NCBI GenBank assembly: GCA_038324085.1
Contig: JBBQHP010000025.1
Coordinates: 4,451 to 68,450, forward strand
Direction of reading: 5' to 3'
DNA from: Ga0077523 sp038324085
GTDB taxonomy: Bacteria; Pseudomonadota; Gammaproteobacteria; Burkholderiales; Ga0077523
DNA: 64,000 bases
Position 1 is the stretch's first letter; each line of letters opens with the position of its first letter. Shown in pieces: positions 17,140 to 26,152 of this stretch. Below the pieces are notes generated by a model. The model worked only from the letters and a program-made list of their open reading frames with translations, had not been told where the DNA came from and did not search any database. The translations under genes were made by a program, and so were the position numbers.

Positions 17140-17829
17140 TCAATAGGCCTGCACGATGCTGCGTTCGCGGTTTGGACCAGTCGACTGAGCGAACTCGTCC
17201 GTGCAGGCCGGAATGCCCTGGGCCAGCGTGCTGCTGTCGGCGAACCGACGCAGATCCAGGCCTTCGAGCAGGACGACGAAGGTGCCGGTTTCGACCGTAC
17301 GCACATAGCTCGTCATCGGCAATGCGCCCTCCGGCAGATCGCCGGTGCGGCAGGCCGAGGCGCCGACCGAGAGCTTGAGCTCCGGACTGCTCCGCGCACT
17401 GCCGGCACGCTCGAGCATCGCGGCTCGGAACGCTTCCAGGCGACCCAGTTCACCCGGGGGAATGCGGTAGGCGACGACGGTCCGGTCGTTGCCGGCATCG
17501 TGACGCAGGGCGTCCCAGTCTTCCTGCAGCGATGACGGCACCAGCCGCACGGGGTAGACGCTCTCGGTGCCGTCCGCCGCTTTCACCGTCACGTTGAGGC
17601 GCGCCGTATTCGGCAGTGGCACCAGCGAGCGCGGCATGTCGATGCCGGCCGCGAGCTGGGCGAGGTCGGTATTGGCGAAATCGACGCCCTGCAGGGTATC
17701 CATCCTCTGCACGGTTGCCGCCCTCGGCGGCGCCGTCTTGTCCTGCGTCGCAAGCTCGACAGGTGGCGCGGTCGCGCAACCGGCGAGCATCAGCAACCCG
17801 AGACCGCTCACTGAGGAAAATCGTTTCAT
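17140..17829 (-). CDS. Predicted outer-membrane or periplasmic lipoprotein, unknown function
   Basis: A 229-residue lipoprotein. The signal peptide MKRFSSVSGLGLLMLAGC ends in a good lipobox (LAGC), so Cys18 should be lipidated. The mature part begins ATAPPVELATQ and contains a beta-rich middle (ARLNVTVKAADGTESVYPVRLVP) and a C-terminal region rich in Thr/Val strands (TSYVRTVETGTFVVLLEGLDL). I recognise no domain. Start ATG at 17829 has GGGAG eight bases upstream; an earlier in-frame start is less likely because it would spoil the signal peptide. It is followed by the XRE gene. The upstream AT-rich region with a palindrome suggests specific control. Confidence 0.75.
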   Translation of the reverse strand: MKRFSSVSGLGLLMLAGCATAPPVELATQDKTAPPRAATVQRMDTLQGVDFANTDLAQLAAGIDMPRSLVPLPNTARLNVTVKAADGTESVYPVRLVPSSLQEDWDALRHDAGNDRTVVAYRIPPGELGRLEAFRAAMLERAGSARSSPELKLSVGASACRTGDLPEGALPMTSYVRTVETGTFVVLLEGLDLRRFADSSTLAQGIPACTDEFAQSTGPNRERSIVQAY

Positions 17830-17865
17830 GGTTCGCTCCCGAAAAAGCCACCGCGCCGGTGGTGC

Positions 17866-17945
17866 CATGAATTATTAAATACTTGCTGTATTACAGCAAT
17901 ATATATTTCCTATTCAATACTTAAATGTCCTTTTTTTCAATCAGT
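17866..17945 (-). promoter_or_regulatory. AT-rich promoter region with perfect palindrome (17883-17899)
   Basis: An 80-base AT-rich island, unusual in this high-GC sequence, lies between yafJ and the lipoprotein gene. It contains TTGCTGTA-T-TACAGCAA, a perfect 8-1-8 inverted repeat about 55 bases upstream of the lipoprotein ATG, and a T-run (17931-17937) near the yafJ 3' end. The placement fits an operator of a dimeric HTH protein, and the XRE gene two genes downstream is the obvious candidate. The CTG...CAG spacing is too short for a LexA box. Confidence 0.55.
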
Positions 17946-18732
17946 CGACGACCGGTCCAGCACCGGCCGCGACTCGTTCGCCATGCCGAAACACCGCCAG
18001 CTCGCCCGCTTCGAGGGCGATCCAGGTCTCGTTGTCCGTCAGTGGTACGGTCGCGATGATCGCCACGCGATCGTTCGGCGTCGTGACCTGGCTGAAATCG
18101 ACCGAGACGTCTTCGTCCACGAGATGGGCGGTAGTGAATGGCGCGCACCGAACGACATAGGTCAGGTTGTCGTGGCAGTGGGCGAAGAGGGTCTCGCCGT
18201 TCGAAAGCATGAAGTTGAACTTGCCGAATGACGAGGTGACGCGGGCCCACTCGCGGATCACCTTCGTCAGATCGGCCTGCGCTGGCTCGACGTCACCGAA
18301 ACGCTCGCGCAGGACCTCGAGCAACGAACAGAACGCGAGTTCGCTGTCGGTGGCACCGACGGGGCGGAACCAGCCCTTGAGCGGCGGCGCATACGACTCC
18401 AGGGTGCCGTTGTGCGCGAAGATCCAGTAGCGTCCCCACAGTTCACGCATGAACGGATGGGTGTTCTTCAGGCTCACCGCCCCACGAGTGGCCTTGCGGA
18501 TATGCGCTATGACATTGAGCGACCGGATCGGGTAGTTGCGTACGAGCTGGGCGATGGGGGATGCAACCGCCGGCGCGTGATCGAGGAACACGCGACAGCC
18601 GTTGCCCTCGAAGAACGCGATCCCCCAGCCGTCGGCATGATGATCGGTACGCCCGCCGCGCTGCTGGAATCCGCTGAAGGAAAAGCAGATATCGGTGGGG
18701 ACGTTGCAGTTCATGCCGAGCAGCTGGCACAT
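17941..18732 (-). CDS. yafJ: Class II glutamine amidotransferase, YafJ type
   Basis: 263 residues of the N-terminal-nucleophile class II amidotransferase fold. Cys2 follows the initiator Met (MCQLLGMNCN), as required for the catalytic nucleophile. Conserved pieces: HHADGWGIAFFEG, IAHIRKATRG and FAHNGTLESY. YafJ-like proteins hydrolyse glutamine or related gamma-glutamyl amides; the physiological substrate is not established. It is divergent from murI with an 87-base gap. Confidence 0.92.
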   Translation of the reverse strand: MCQLLGMNCNVPTDICFSFSGFQQRGGRTDHHADGWGIAFFEGNGCRVFLDHAPAVASPIAQLVRNYPIRSLNVIAHIRKATRGAVSLKNTHPFMRELWGRYWIFAHNGTLESYAPPLKGWFRPVGATDSELAFCSLLEVLRERFGDVEPAQADLTKVIREWARVTSSFGKFNFMLSNGETLFAHCHDNLTYVVRCAPFTTAHLVDEDVSVDFSQVTTPNDRVAIIATVPLTDNETWIALEAGELAVFRHGERVAAGAGPVVD

Positions 18733-18819
18733 GGCGGGGCGGACGCTGGGAGGTTGCCGGCATGATAGCGGCTCGTGCCGACTTGCCGGACCTCACCCTC
18801 GCTCCGTAGACTTGTGGGA

Positions 18820-19680
18820 ATGAATCCCGACGGCCCCATCGGCGTGTTCGATTCCGGCGTCGGCGGCCTCTCGGTCTGGCGCGAGATCGTGCGGGCGCTG
18901 CCCCACGAAGACACGATCTACTTCGCCGACCAGCGGCACGTCCCCTATGGACCGCGCAGCGAACCCGAGATCCGCCGGTTCTGCGACGCGATCACGCGCT
19001 TCCTGCTCGAACGCGGCTGCAAGGCGATCGTCGTGGCCTGCAATACGGCGTCGGCGGCGGCGCTGAAACATCTGCGCGACACGTTGCCCGAGGTCCCTTC
19101 GATCGGGATGGAGCCGGCGGTGAAACCGGCGGCAGCCATGACCCAAACCGGCGTCGTCGGGATCATGGCGACGCCCGCGACCTTCCAGGGCCGGTTGTTC
19201 AAGGCGACGGCGGGACGTCATGCGAGCGGCATTCGCCTGGTGAACCAGGTCTGCGAAGGGCTCGCCGAGCAGGTCGAGGCCGGGCGGCTCGATGGTCCCG
19301 ACACCGAAGTCATGCTGCTCGGCTTTCTTCGGCCCATTCTCGACGCCGGCGCGGACACCATCGTCCTCGCCTGTACGCACTATCCTTTCGCCATCGATGC
19401 GATCCGACGCATTGCGGGCGAGCGCGTCAACGTCATCGACCCCGCCCCGGCCATCGCGCGCCATACCGCCCATGTACTCGACCAGCATCGACTGCGCACG
19501 CACCGCACGCGCACGGGTGCGCATCGTTTCTACACGACCGGCGATCCGGGGCTGTTCACACTCGCACTGGCGCGCCTGGTGGGAGGAAGCGGACCGGTCA
19601 CCGGCGCGACCTGGCTCGACGGGCGCGAGCTCATGGCGGCCGACGAGCACGTGCCCTGCTCCGCTGCACGAGAGGCGTAA
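18820..19680 (+). CDS. murI: Glutamate racemase
   Basis: Makes D-glutamate for peptidoglycan. 286 residues. The N-terminal IGVFDSGVGGLSVWRE, the first catalytic Cys in VVACNTASAAA and the second in VLACTHYPF are all intact. I chose the ATG at 18820 because it aligns with the family start; a longer frame from 18775 adds non-conserved residues. It is divergent from yafJ. About 110 bases separate it from the next gene. Confidence 0.96.
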   Translation: MNPDGPIGVFDSGVGGLSVWREIVRALPHEDTIYFADQRHVPYGPRSEPEIRRFCDAITRFLLERGCKAIVVACNTASAAALKHLRDTLPEVPSIGMEPAVKPAAAMTQTGVVGIMATPATFQGRLFKATAGRHASGIRLVNQVCEGLAEQVEAGRLDGPDTEVMLLGFLRPILDAGADTIVLACTHYPFAIDAIRRIAGERVNVIDPAPAIARHTAHVLDQHRLRTHRTRTGAHRFYTTGDPGLFTLALARLVGGSGPVTGATWLDGRELMAADEHVPCSAAREA

Positions 19681-19793
19681 GCTGTCGGACCCGAACGGCT
19701 TCCGGCAGTGACGCCAGACCGGGAACCTGCTCGCGAATTCGAGGCCCAACTGCCATCCGACCGGCTGCCGCCGGCTCCTACCGAGACCCTGCC

Positions 19794-20543
19794 ATGAATT
19801 TCCGGATCACCTTGCGCTGGATGACGTTGCTGCTCGCCGCAGCCGCCATTTTCTCGAGTGCGTGCGCGGCCATGCGCGACCCGATGCCGATCGCGGACGT
19901 GCTCACGATGAGCAAGCAGGGCGATACGCCGGACAGCATCGGCGAGGCGATCCGCGCCTCGCGCACCAGCTATGCGTTGCGCGGATCCGATTTCGGCAAG
20001 CTCGCCGCGGCCGGGGTGCCGCGCGAGGTGCTGGACGAGATCCAGCAGGGTTTCGCGAACGACGTGGATCTCATCGTGCGCTACTGGTCCGGTGGCGAAT
20101 CCATGGGTCGTTGCATACCCTGCTATCCGCAGCAGGTAGACCTCGCCGGGCTCGCGACGGGTAGCGTCACGCAGACACCTCCGCCGTTGCGCAGCCCGCC
20201 GGGCCGGCCGCTCGGCCTGCCCGACTGGTTCCACATGCAAAGCTTCACGTCCCGATCGATCACGGTCGAGGAAGTGCGGCAGATGGCGAAATCCGGCCAG
20301 AGCGAAGCGCAGATCATCGATGCGCTGCGCCATTCCCGCCTGCGGGAAGCGTTCGGCAGTCGCGGGGCACTGAAACTGGGGACGAAACTTCCTGCGGGTG
20401 TCAGCGGATCGAAGCTCGCCGACCTGCGCGCCGAAGGCGTGCCGGACGCCGTACTGGATGAGCTGCAGGAGAGCTGGTTGGCAGCCTACGTCGAGTTCCT
20501 GCGGATCCGCTATCAGGACGTCGGCAAGGGCTCGAGGCCGTAG
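19794..20543 (+). CDS. Exported protein with two homologous helical repeats, unknown function
   Basis: 249 residues. Residues 1-25 form a signal peptide ending SSACAAM; a weak lipobox at Cys24 is possible. The mature protein holds two copies of the same unit: residues 33-98 (MSKQGDTPDSIGEAIRAS ... LAAAGVPREVLDEIQ ... VRYW) and 157-241 (MAKSGQSEAQIIDALRHS ... LRAEGVPDAVLDELQ ... RIRY). They are joined by a Pro-rich linker, with CIPCYP near residue 107. Each unit looks like a helical pair with a GVP turn, reminiscent of short periplasmic helical modules. No enzyme motif is visible. It appears monocistronic. Confidence 0.75.
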   Translation: MNFRITLRWMTLLLAAAAIFSSACAAMRDPMPIADVLTMSKQGDTPDSIGEAIRASRTSYALRGSDFGKLAAAGVPREVLDEIQQGFANDVDLIVRYWSGGESMGRCIPCYPQQVDLAGLATGSVTQTPPPLRSPPGRPLGLPDWFHMQSFTSRSITVEEVRQMAKSGQSEAQIIDALRHSRLREAFGSRGALKLGTKLPAGVSGSKLADLRAEGVPDAVLDELQESWLAAYVEFLRIRYQDVGKGSRP

Positions 20544-20601
20544 ATCGCGGCGCGCCGCGCGCGCGGCCGCTGCTTCGCGCTGAAGGCTTGCAACTGACAG
20601 G

Positions 20602-21732
20602 TTAGCGCGCGGACCGCAACCGCAGCGGCGACAACATTTCCGCCGTGACACCGAACGCCGCCACCTGCGGTGGCACGGGTCCGCCGAGCAGCAGCGCCGC
20701 GCAGGTCTCTCCCATCGCCGGCGAAGTCTGGATGCCGTATCCGCCTTGCGCCGCGCACCAGAAGAATCCCTCGCGGTCGGCATCGAAGCCACCCACCAGA
20801 TCGCCGTCCGCCACGAACGAACGCAATCCCGCCCACGTGGATGCAGGCCGGCGAATGCGCAACCGGGTCGCCTGCTCGATCCGCCAGATCCCGGTGGCCA
20901 CGTCCTCCTCCTCCGGTCGCACGTCGTGCGGTTCCATCGGATCCTGATTGGCGGGCGAGCCCAGCAGGAGGCCCGCGTCCGGCTTGAAGTAGAAGGATTC
21001 GTCGGCACCGATCACGGCAGGCCAGCGGGCGCAGCTCGCGTCCGGAGGCGGCGCGAACGTGAAGGCCGTACGCCGCTTGGGTACCAGTCCGATGGGGGTT
21101 GCGCCCGCCAGCCGCGCAATGACGTCGCACCAGGCGCCGGCGGCATTCACCAGCAGCGGCGCGTGATGGTCCTGGCCACCGGCGCGGACGCCCCACTGCC
21201 CGTCTTCGCGATCGATCGTGGTGACCTCGGCATCGCAGGCGATGGCGCCACCGTTCGCGCGGATGCCGCGCAGGAATCCTTGATGAATCGCATGCACGTC
21301 CATGTCGGCAGACAGCGGATCGAGCACTGCGCCGTCCGCGAAAGCCGGCTCCAGCACCGGGACCATGGCACGCGCCTCGTCGGCGGCGAGACGCCGTGCA
21401 CGATCGGTGAAAGCCCGCACGATGGTGTGGAGAGAGTCCAGTTCCGCCTGCTGGTTCGCGGTGCCGACGAACAAGGCCCCGCGATCACCGAGGACAGCGT
21501 GCTCGGTGAAGCCCGCGGGCGGCAGTTCGAAGAATGCACGGCTCGCGAGAGTCAGCGCCCGCACCTGCGGCGTGCCGTAGCTTTCCGCGAACAGCGCGGC
21601 CGAACGCCCAGTCGTGTGATACCCCGGCTGCGCTTCGCGTTCGAGCACCAGCACGCGGACGCTGCGCGACAGGAAGTAGCCGATGGACGCTCCGGCGATG
21701 CCGGCGCCGATGACGATGACGTCGGTGCGCAT
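20602..21732 (-). CDS. FAD-dependent oxidoreductase, DAO (glycine/D-amino-acid oxidase) family
   Basis: 376 residues. The N-terminal dinucleotide-binding motif is VIVIGAGIAGASIGYFLS, with an acidic residue ending the second strand (LEREAQPGYHTTGRSAA, the family segment after the FAD site). Further DAO features: LVNAAGAWCDVIA and, near the end, AAQGGYGIQTSPAMGE, the C-terminal FAD loop. Such enzymes oxidise secondary or primary amino acids; the substrate is unknown. I chose the ATG at 21732 directly before the FAD motif. It is divergent from the acetoacetyl-CoA synthetase gene. Confidence 0.9.
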   Translation of the reverse strand: MRTDVIVIGAGIAGASIGYFLSRSVRVLVLEREAQPGYHTTGRSAALFAESYGTPQVRALTLASRAFFELPPAGFTEHAVLGDRGALFVGTANQQAELDSLHTIVRAFTDRARRLAADEARAMVPVLEPAFADGAVLDPLSADMDVHAIHQGFLRGIRANGGAIACDAEVTTIDREDGQWGVRAGGQDHHAPLLVNAAGAWCDVIARLAGATPIGLVPKRRTAFTFAPPPDASCARWPAVIGADESFYFKPDAGLLLGSPANQDPMEPHDVRPEEEDVATGIWRIEQATRLRIRRPASTWAGLRSFVADGDLVGGFDADREGFFWCAAQGGYGIQTSPAMGETCAALLLGGPVPPQVAAFGVTAEMLSPLRLRSAR

Positions 21733-21971
21733 GCGGCTAGTGTTCACCGTGTCCGGTGTTACGGTCAATGCTGTGCGTGGCGTGCGTTCGGGCCAGGAAC
21801 GCCCGCGCCCCGTGTCGCGCCCGTCGGCCGTCCTTCGCGTGCGCGCTCGATGGCACCGGTGCCGGAGTGGCCTCGCGTCCGCCCGGCGTCGAAGCCGACG
21901 TTTGCGCAGCGCAACGACACGCATCCTGCTCCCCTTGCTACGCTTCGCCTTTCAGCACCCGCCCACGATCC

Positions 21972-23984
21972 ATGTCTGACCCCAAACCCCTCTGGCGGCC
22001 CTCCGCCGAACGCATCGAGCGCGCCGCCATCACGCGCTACCGCCGCTGGCTCGCGACCCGGCACGGACTCGACTTTCCCGATTACGAAGCCTTGTGGCAC
22101 TGGTCGGTGACGCGGATCGAATCGTTCTGGGAATCGGTCTGGCAGTTCTTCGAGGTGAAGCAGCACGCGCCTTACCTGCGCGTGCTGGATCGCCGCGTCA
22201 TGCCGGGCGCAAAGTGGTTCGAGGGCAGCACCCTGAACTACGCCGAACACGCTCTTGCGGCCGCGCATCAACCCGAAGCGCCGACCCGGCCTGCCCTAGT
22301 TTTCGAATCCGAGATCCGGCCGCGCGGTGAAATCTCCTGGGCCGGACTGGCCGCACAGGTCGGTGCACTCACCCGCACGCTCGAAGCGCTCGGCGTCCGG
22401 CCCGGCGATCGCGTCGTGTCGTACATGCCGAACATTCCGGAGAGCGTGACGGCGTTGCTGGCCACCGCCAGCCGGGGCGGCGTGTGGTCGAGCTGCTCGC
22501 CGGACATGGGTCCGGTGAGCGTCCTCGACCGTTTTCGCCAGATCGAGCCGCGCGTGCTGTTCGCCGTGGACGGTTATCGCTACGGCGGCAAGAACTATGA
22601 TCGACGCGACGTCGTGCGCGAACTGGTGGCGCAGCTGCCCACCCTCGAAGCGGTGATCTTCGTCCCCTATCTCGATCCGGCCGCGAAGCTCGATCTCGCC
22701 GCCAGCGCGCGCGCTGTGCAGGTCGTCACCTTTGCCGAGGCGATCGCGCAGTCCGCGGCCCCGGCCTTCGTTGCCGTGCCGTTCGATCATCCGCTGTGGA
22801 TCGTCTATTCCTCGGGTACCACGGGCATGCCCAAGCCCATCGTGCACGGGCACGGCGGGGTGACCCTCGAGAACCTGAAAGGCTGCGGTCTCCTGCTCGA
22901 TGTGGGGGCCGACGATCGTTTCTTCTGGTTCTCCTCCACCAGCTGGATCATGTGGAACCTGCTCGCCTCGACGTTGCTGCGCGGATGCACCGTGCTCCAG
23001 TTCGACGGCAATCCGGGCCACCCCGATCTCGGCACGATGTGGGGCTTCGTGGCGCGCGAACGCGCTTCCTTCGTCGGCATCAGCCCGGCCTTCATCGGCC
23101 TGTGCGCCAAGGCCGGCTATTCGCCGCGCGAGCACTTCGATCTCTCGGCCGTGCGCACCGTGGGCTGCACCGGCTCGCCGCTGACCGAAGACGGCTATCG
23201 CTGGATCTACGAGCATGTGCACGCCGATCTTCTGCTCGCTTCCATCTCCGGCGGCACCGATCCGGGCACCGCGTTCATCGGCGCCTGCCCCATCCTGCCC
23301 GTCTACGCCGGCGAGATGCAGTGCCGCGGCCTGGGCATCGCCACCTACGCCTTCGACGACGACGGCAAGCCTGTCCTCGACCAGGTCGGGGAACTCGTGT
23401 GCACCGAACCATTCCCGTCGATGCCGCTGTACTTCTGGGGCGACACCGACGGCAAGCGCTACTACGAGAGCTATTTCGACGTCTGGCCCGGCGTGTGGCG
23501 CCATGGCGACTGGCTCAAGCTGATCCCGCGGGTCGAATCCGTGACCGGCGTGATCTACGGACGCTCCGATTCCACGATCAACCGCCACGGCATCCGCATG
23601 GGCACCAGCGAGCTCTATCGCGTGATCGAAGGCTTCGCGGAAGTCGCCGATTCGCTCGTGATCGACCTCGAGTATCTCGGTCGACCCTCCTTCATGGCGC
23701 TGTTCGTCGTGCTGCGCGAGCAGACGAGCGAGGTGCCCGACGCGCTCAAGCAATCGATCCTGCACGCCATCCGCACCGGCCTGTCCGCCCGGCACGTCCC
23801 CGACGACGTGTTCGTCATCCCGGAGGTGCCGCGCACGATCTCCGGCAAGAAACTGGAAGTCCCGATCAAGAAGATCCTGCTCGGCCAGCCAGTGGAGAAA
23901 TCGGCCAATCGGGATTCGATGGCGAATCCGCATTCCATCGACTGGTTCGTCGCGTTCGCCCGAACACGGGGGCGCGAAGGCTGA
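21972..23984 (+). CDS. aacS: Acetoacetyl-CoA synthetase
   Basis: A 670-residue ANL-superfamily ligase that activates acetoacetate with ATP and CoA, feeding ketone bodies into PHB or acetyl-CoA metabolism. AMP-binding motif: VYSSGTTGMPKPIVHGHGG. The AACS-specific region has the ISGGTDPGTAF and VYAGEMQCRGLG segments. The catalytic Lys is in TISGKKLEVPIKK near the C-terminus. Length and motifs fit the acetoacetate-specific class better than acetyl-CoA synthetase. Six bases separate it from the LysR gene, so the two are likely one operon. Confidence 0.95.
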   Translation: MSDPKPLWRPSAERIERAAITRYRRWLATRHGLDFPDYEALWHWSVTRIESFWESVWQFFEVKQHAPYLRVLDRRVMPGAKWFEGSTLNYAEHALAAAHQPEAPTRPALVFESEIRPRGEISWAGLAAQVGALTRTLEALGVRPGDRVVSYMPNIPESVTALLATASRGGVWSSCSPDMGPVSVLDRFRQIEPRVLFAVDGYRYGGKNYDRRDVVRELVAQLPTLEAVIFVPYLDPAAKLDLAASARAVQVVTFAEAIAQSAAPAFVAVPFDHPLWIVYSSGTTGMPKPIVHGHGGVTLENLKGCGLLLDVGADDRFFWFSSTSWIMWNLLASTLLRGCTVLQFDGNPGHPDLGTMWGFVARERASFVGISPAFIGLCAKAGYSPREHFDLSAVRTVGCTGSPLTEDGYRWIYEHVHADLLLASISGGTDPGTAFIGACPILPVYAGEMQCRGLGIATYAFDDDGKPVLDQVGELVCTEPFPSMPLYFWGDTDGKRYYESYFDVWPGVWRHGDWLKLIPRVESVTGVIYGRSDSTINRHGIRMGTSELYRVIEGFAEVADSLVIDLEYLGRPSFMALFVVLREQTSEVPDALKQSILHAIRTGLSARHVPDDVFVIPEVPRTISGKKLEVPIKKILLGQPVEKSANRDSMANPHSIDWFVAFARTRGREG

Positions 23985-23989
23985 GCGCG

Positions 23990-24934
23990 ATGGAGCTGAA
24001 ACAGCTCGCATACTTCGTGGCGATCGCGGAAGCCGGCACCTTCTCGCGGGCGGCCCAACGGCTGTCGGTCGGCCAACCCGTCCTGAGCCGCCAGATCAAG
24101 GCGCTCGAGGACGAGCTCGGCACGCGGCTCTATCAACGCACCGGCCGCGGCATCCTGCTGAGCGAAGCCGGGAAACTGCTCGAACAGCATGCGCGTGGCG
24201 TCCTCGAAACCGCTGCCGGCGCGAAAAGCGCGATCCATGCGCTCTCGTCCACGCCATCAGGACGTGTGGTGATGGGCATGCCGCCCTCCGTGGGATCGGT
24301 CCTGACCGCCGCGCTCGTGCAACAGGTACGCACGGAGTTCCCCAACGTATCGCTCGGCGTCATCGAAGGCTTCAGCGGCCATGTGCTCGAATGGCTCACC
24401 ACCGGACGCGTCGACGTGGCCGTGCTCTACAACGCCCCGCGCAGCGCCACGCTCGCGACCGAGCCGCTGCTCACCGACGAGTTGTTCCTGCTCGGGCCGG
24501 TCAGCGATCCCGCGGGCGTCGGTGCGCAGTCGCTGGCGGCCGAGCGGCTCGCCGTACTGCCGCTGATCCTGCCGAGCCGGCCGCACGGACTGCGCCTGCT
24601 GGTCGACGATTTCCTCGCAACCATCGGCCTCGCGCCCAACGTGAGCGTCGAGATCGATGCCATGCCGTCGACACTGAGCCTGGTGGAAAGCGGCATCGGC
24701 TATACGATCCTGTCCTATTCCTGCGTGCACCACCTCATTGCCGCGGGGCGCATCCGCGCCTGGCCGATCGTCCAGCCAACCATGACGCGCTCCCTCGTCC
24801 TCGCCAGTTCCACGCAGCGTCCGATGACCAATGCCGCGCGTGCGATCAGCCGCATCGTGACGCTGCAGGTGCAGGCGCTGGTCGCCGCCGGACGCTGGAT
24901 GCCGCTCATCCCTTCGGCTCCGCATCCAGCCTGA
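23990..24934 (+). CDS. LysR-family transcriptional regulator
   Basis: 314 residues. The N-terminal winged HTH is ELKQLAYFVAIAEAGTFSRAA followed by LSRQIKALEDELGTRLYQR; the rest is a LysR substrate-binding domain. The opening and the effector domain recall the NAC/Cbl-like group. It follows the acetoacetyl-CoA synthetase gene by 6 bases and converges with the MBL hydrolase gene, overlapping it by 29 bases at the 3' ends. It could regulate either the ligase gene or the facing eight-gene catabolic operon; nothing in the sequence decides. Confidence 0.93.
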   Translation: MELKQLAYFVAIAEAGTFSRAAQRLSVGQPVLSRQIKALEDELGTRLYQRTGRGILLSEAGKLLEQHARGVLETAAGAKSAIHALSSTPSGRVVMGMPPSVGSVLTAALVQQVRTEFPNVSLGVIEGFSGHVLEWLTTGRVDVAVLYNAPRSATLATEPLLTDELFLLGPVSDPAGVGAQSLAAERLAVLPLILPSRPHGLRLLVDDFLATIGLAPNVSVEIDAMPSTLSLVESGIGYTILSYSCVHHLIAAGRIRAWPIVQPTMTRSLVLASSTQRPMTNAARAISRIVTLQVQALVAAGRWMPLIPSAPHPA

Positions 24935-25703
24935 CGATCCAGCCTTCGCTGCCCGGCAGTCCGGCCGGATAGCGATCCATCACCAGCGGGTCGTGCCCGG
25001 GTACCACGTGCCGCGGCGAGGTCGCGAGGCGCCGCAAGGTGTCGTAGCCATCGAGCATGTCGCCCAGGTTGTACACGATCGGGAAGGCGCGGTCCTGCTC
25101 CATGTGCGCGTAGAAGTGGCTGGCATCGGAGGCGAGCATGACCCAGCCGCGCCGCGTGCGCACACGCACCGATTGCAGCCCCTTGGTATGCCCCCCGATA
25201 TGATGCACCTCGATCCCGGGCGCGAGTTCACGCGCGCCATCGACGAAGCGCACGCGATTCTCGTACACGCGCCGCACGATCTCGGTCACGTCGTCCACTT
25301 CGTAGCCATGGTTCATGGCCGGATGGCACATGCACCGCCCGGTCGCGAAGTCCATCTCCTTGTCCTGCAGGTGGTAGCTGGCGTTCGGAAACAGCGCGTG
25401 ATTGCCGACGTGGTCGTAGTGCAGGTGCGTGATGATCACGTCCTCGACCTTGCCGGGTTCGATCCCGAGCGCGGCCAGCCCTTCGGCGATCGGCCGCGTG
25501 ATCGTGCGGCCGCGCTTCGCCGCCACCGCGGGATTGAAGCCGGTATCGACCACGAAAGTCCGCTCCGCGTTCTTCACGACCCAGACGTAGTAGAACAACG
25601 GCATCTCCACGTCGTGTTCGTCGCCGCCGATGAAGTTGGCCGGCGAGCGGCGCATCAACTGTGCGTACTTGATCGCGTAGATCTCGTAGCTGTCTGCGGT
25701 CAT
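24906..25703 (-). CDS. MBL-fold metallo-hydrolase (AHL-lactonase-like family)
   Basis: 265 residues with the zinc motif HLHYDHVGN (HxHxDH), a further His in HHIGGHTKG, Asp in SDASHFYAH and His in VPGHDP, giving a complete dinuclear metal site. The N-terminal part (FFVVDTGFN-like strand) matches the AttM/AiiA-type lactonases, but these enzymes hydrolyse many lactones and esters. It is the last gene of the eight-gene operon, 22 bases after the carboxymuconolactone-decarboxylase-like gene, which suggests lactone or ester hydrolysis within the same pathway. A GGAGGAG ribosome site precedes the start. Confidence 0.9.
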   Translation of the reverse strand: MTADSYEIYAIKYAQLMRRSPANFIGGDEHDVEMPLFYYVWVVKNAERTFVVDTGFNPAVAAKRGRTITRPIAEGLAALGIEPGKVEDVIITHLHYDHVGNHALFPNASYHLQDKEMDFATGRCMCHPAMNHGYEVDDVTEIVRRVYENRVRFVDGARELAPGIEVHHIGGHTKGLQSVRVRTRRGWVMLASDASHFYAHMEQDRAFPIVYNLGDMLDGYDTLRRLATSPRHVVPGHDPLVMDRYPAGLPGSEGWIVRLDAEPKG

Positions 25704-25725
25704 CGTCCGGCTCCTCCGTCTGCGC

Positions 25726-26115
25726 CTACTTGCTCTCGGCCTTGTCCAGTTCCGCGAATGTCTCGCGCGCGACGCGGAACGCGTCCACGCCCGCCGGGAT
25801 GCCGCAATAGATCGCGACCTGCAGCAGGATCTCGCGGATCTCGTCGCGCGACACGCCGTTGCGAAGGGCGCCGGCGAGATGCATCTTCAGTTCGTGCGGA
25901 CGATTGAGCGCGCTCAGCATCGCCAGATTCAGCATGCTGCGCGTCTTCTTCGGCAGGCCCTCGCGACCCCAGACGGCGCCCCAGCAGTACTCGGTGGTGA
26001 GCCGCTGCATCGGCATGTTGAAGTCATCCGCCGAGGCGATGGATTTCTCCACGAACTCCTTGCCCAGCACCGACTTGCGGATCGCCAACCCCTGTTCGAA
26101 CAATTCGTCGTTCAT
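25726..26115 (-). CDS. Carboxymuconolactone decarboxylase family protein (PcaC-like)
   Basis: 129 residues, the size of gamma-carboxymuconolactone decarboxylase. Conserved segments: TTEYCWGAVWGREGL, LNLAMLSALNRPHELKMH and LLQVAIYCGIPAGVDAF. PcaC itself acts in protocatechuate degradation, but no other pca gene lies nearby, so the substrate is probably a different lactone or keto acid. The AhpD-type CxxC of peroxidase members is absent. AAGGAGG is placed ideally before the ATG. Gene order places it between the binding protein and the MBL hydrolase. Confidence 0.88.
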   Translation of the reverse strand: MNDELFEQGLAIRKSVLGKEFVEKSIASADDFNMPMQRLTTEYCWGAVWGREGLPKKTRSMLNLAMLSALNRPHELKMHLAGALRNGVSRDEIREILLQVAIYCGIPAGVDAFRVARETFAELDKAESK

Positions 26116-26152
26116 TGCTGCCTCCTTGGGAAAAAATCGGAACGAAACCGGT

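Noticed and set aside
17883..17899. LexA (SOS) box in the AT-rich palindrome
   Set aside because: CTG and CAG are only 5 bases apart here; LexA boxes have 10. The dyad is kept as a candidate operator for another protein.
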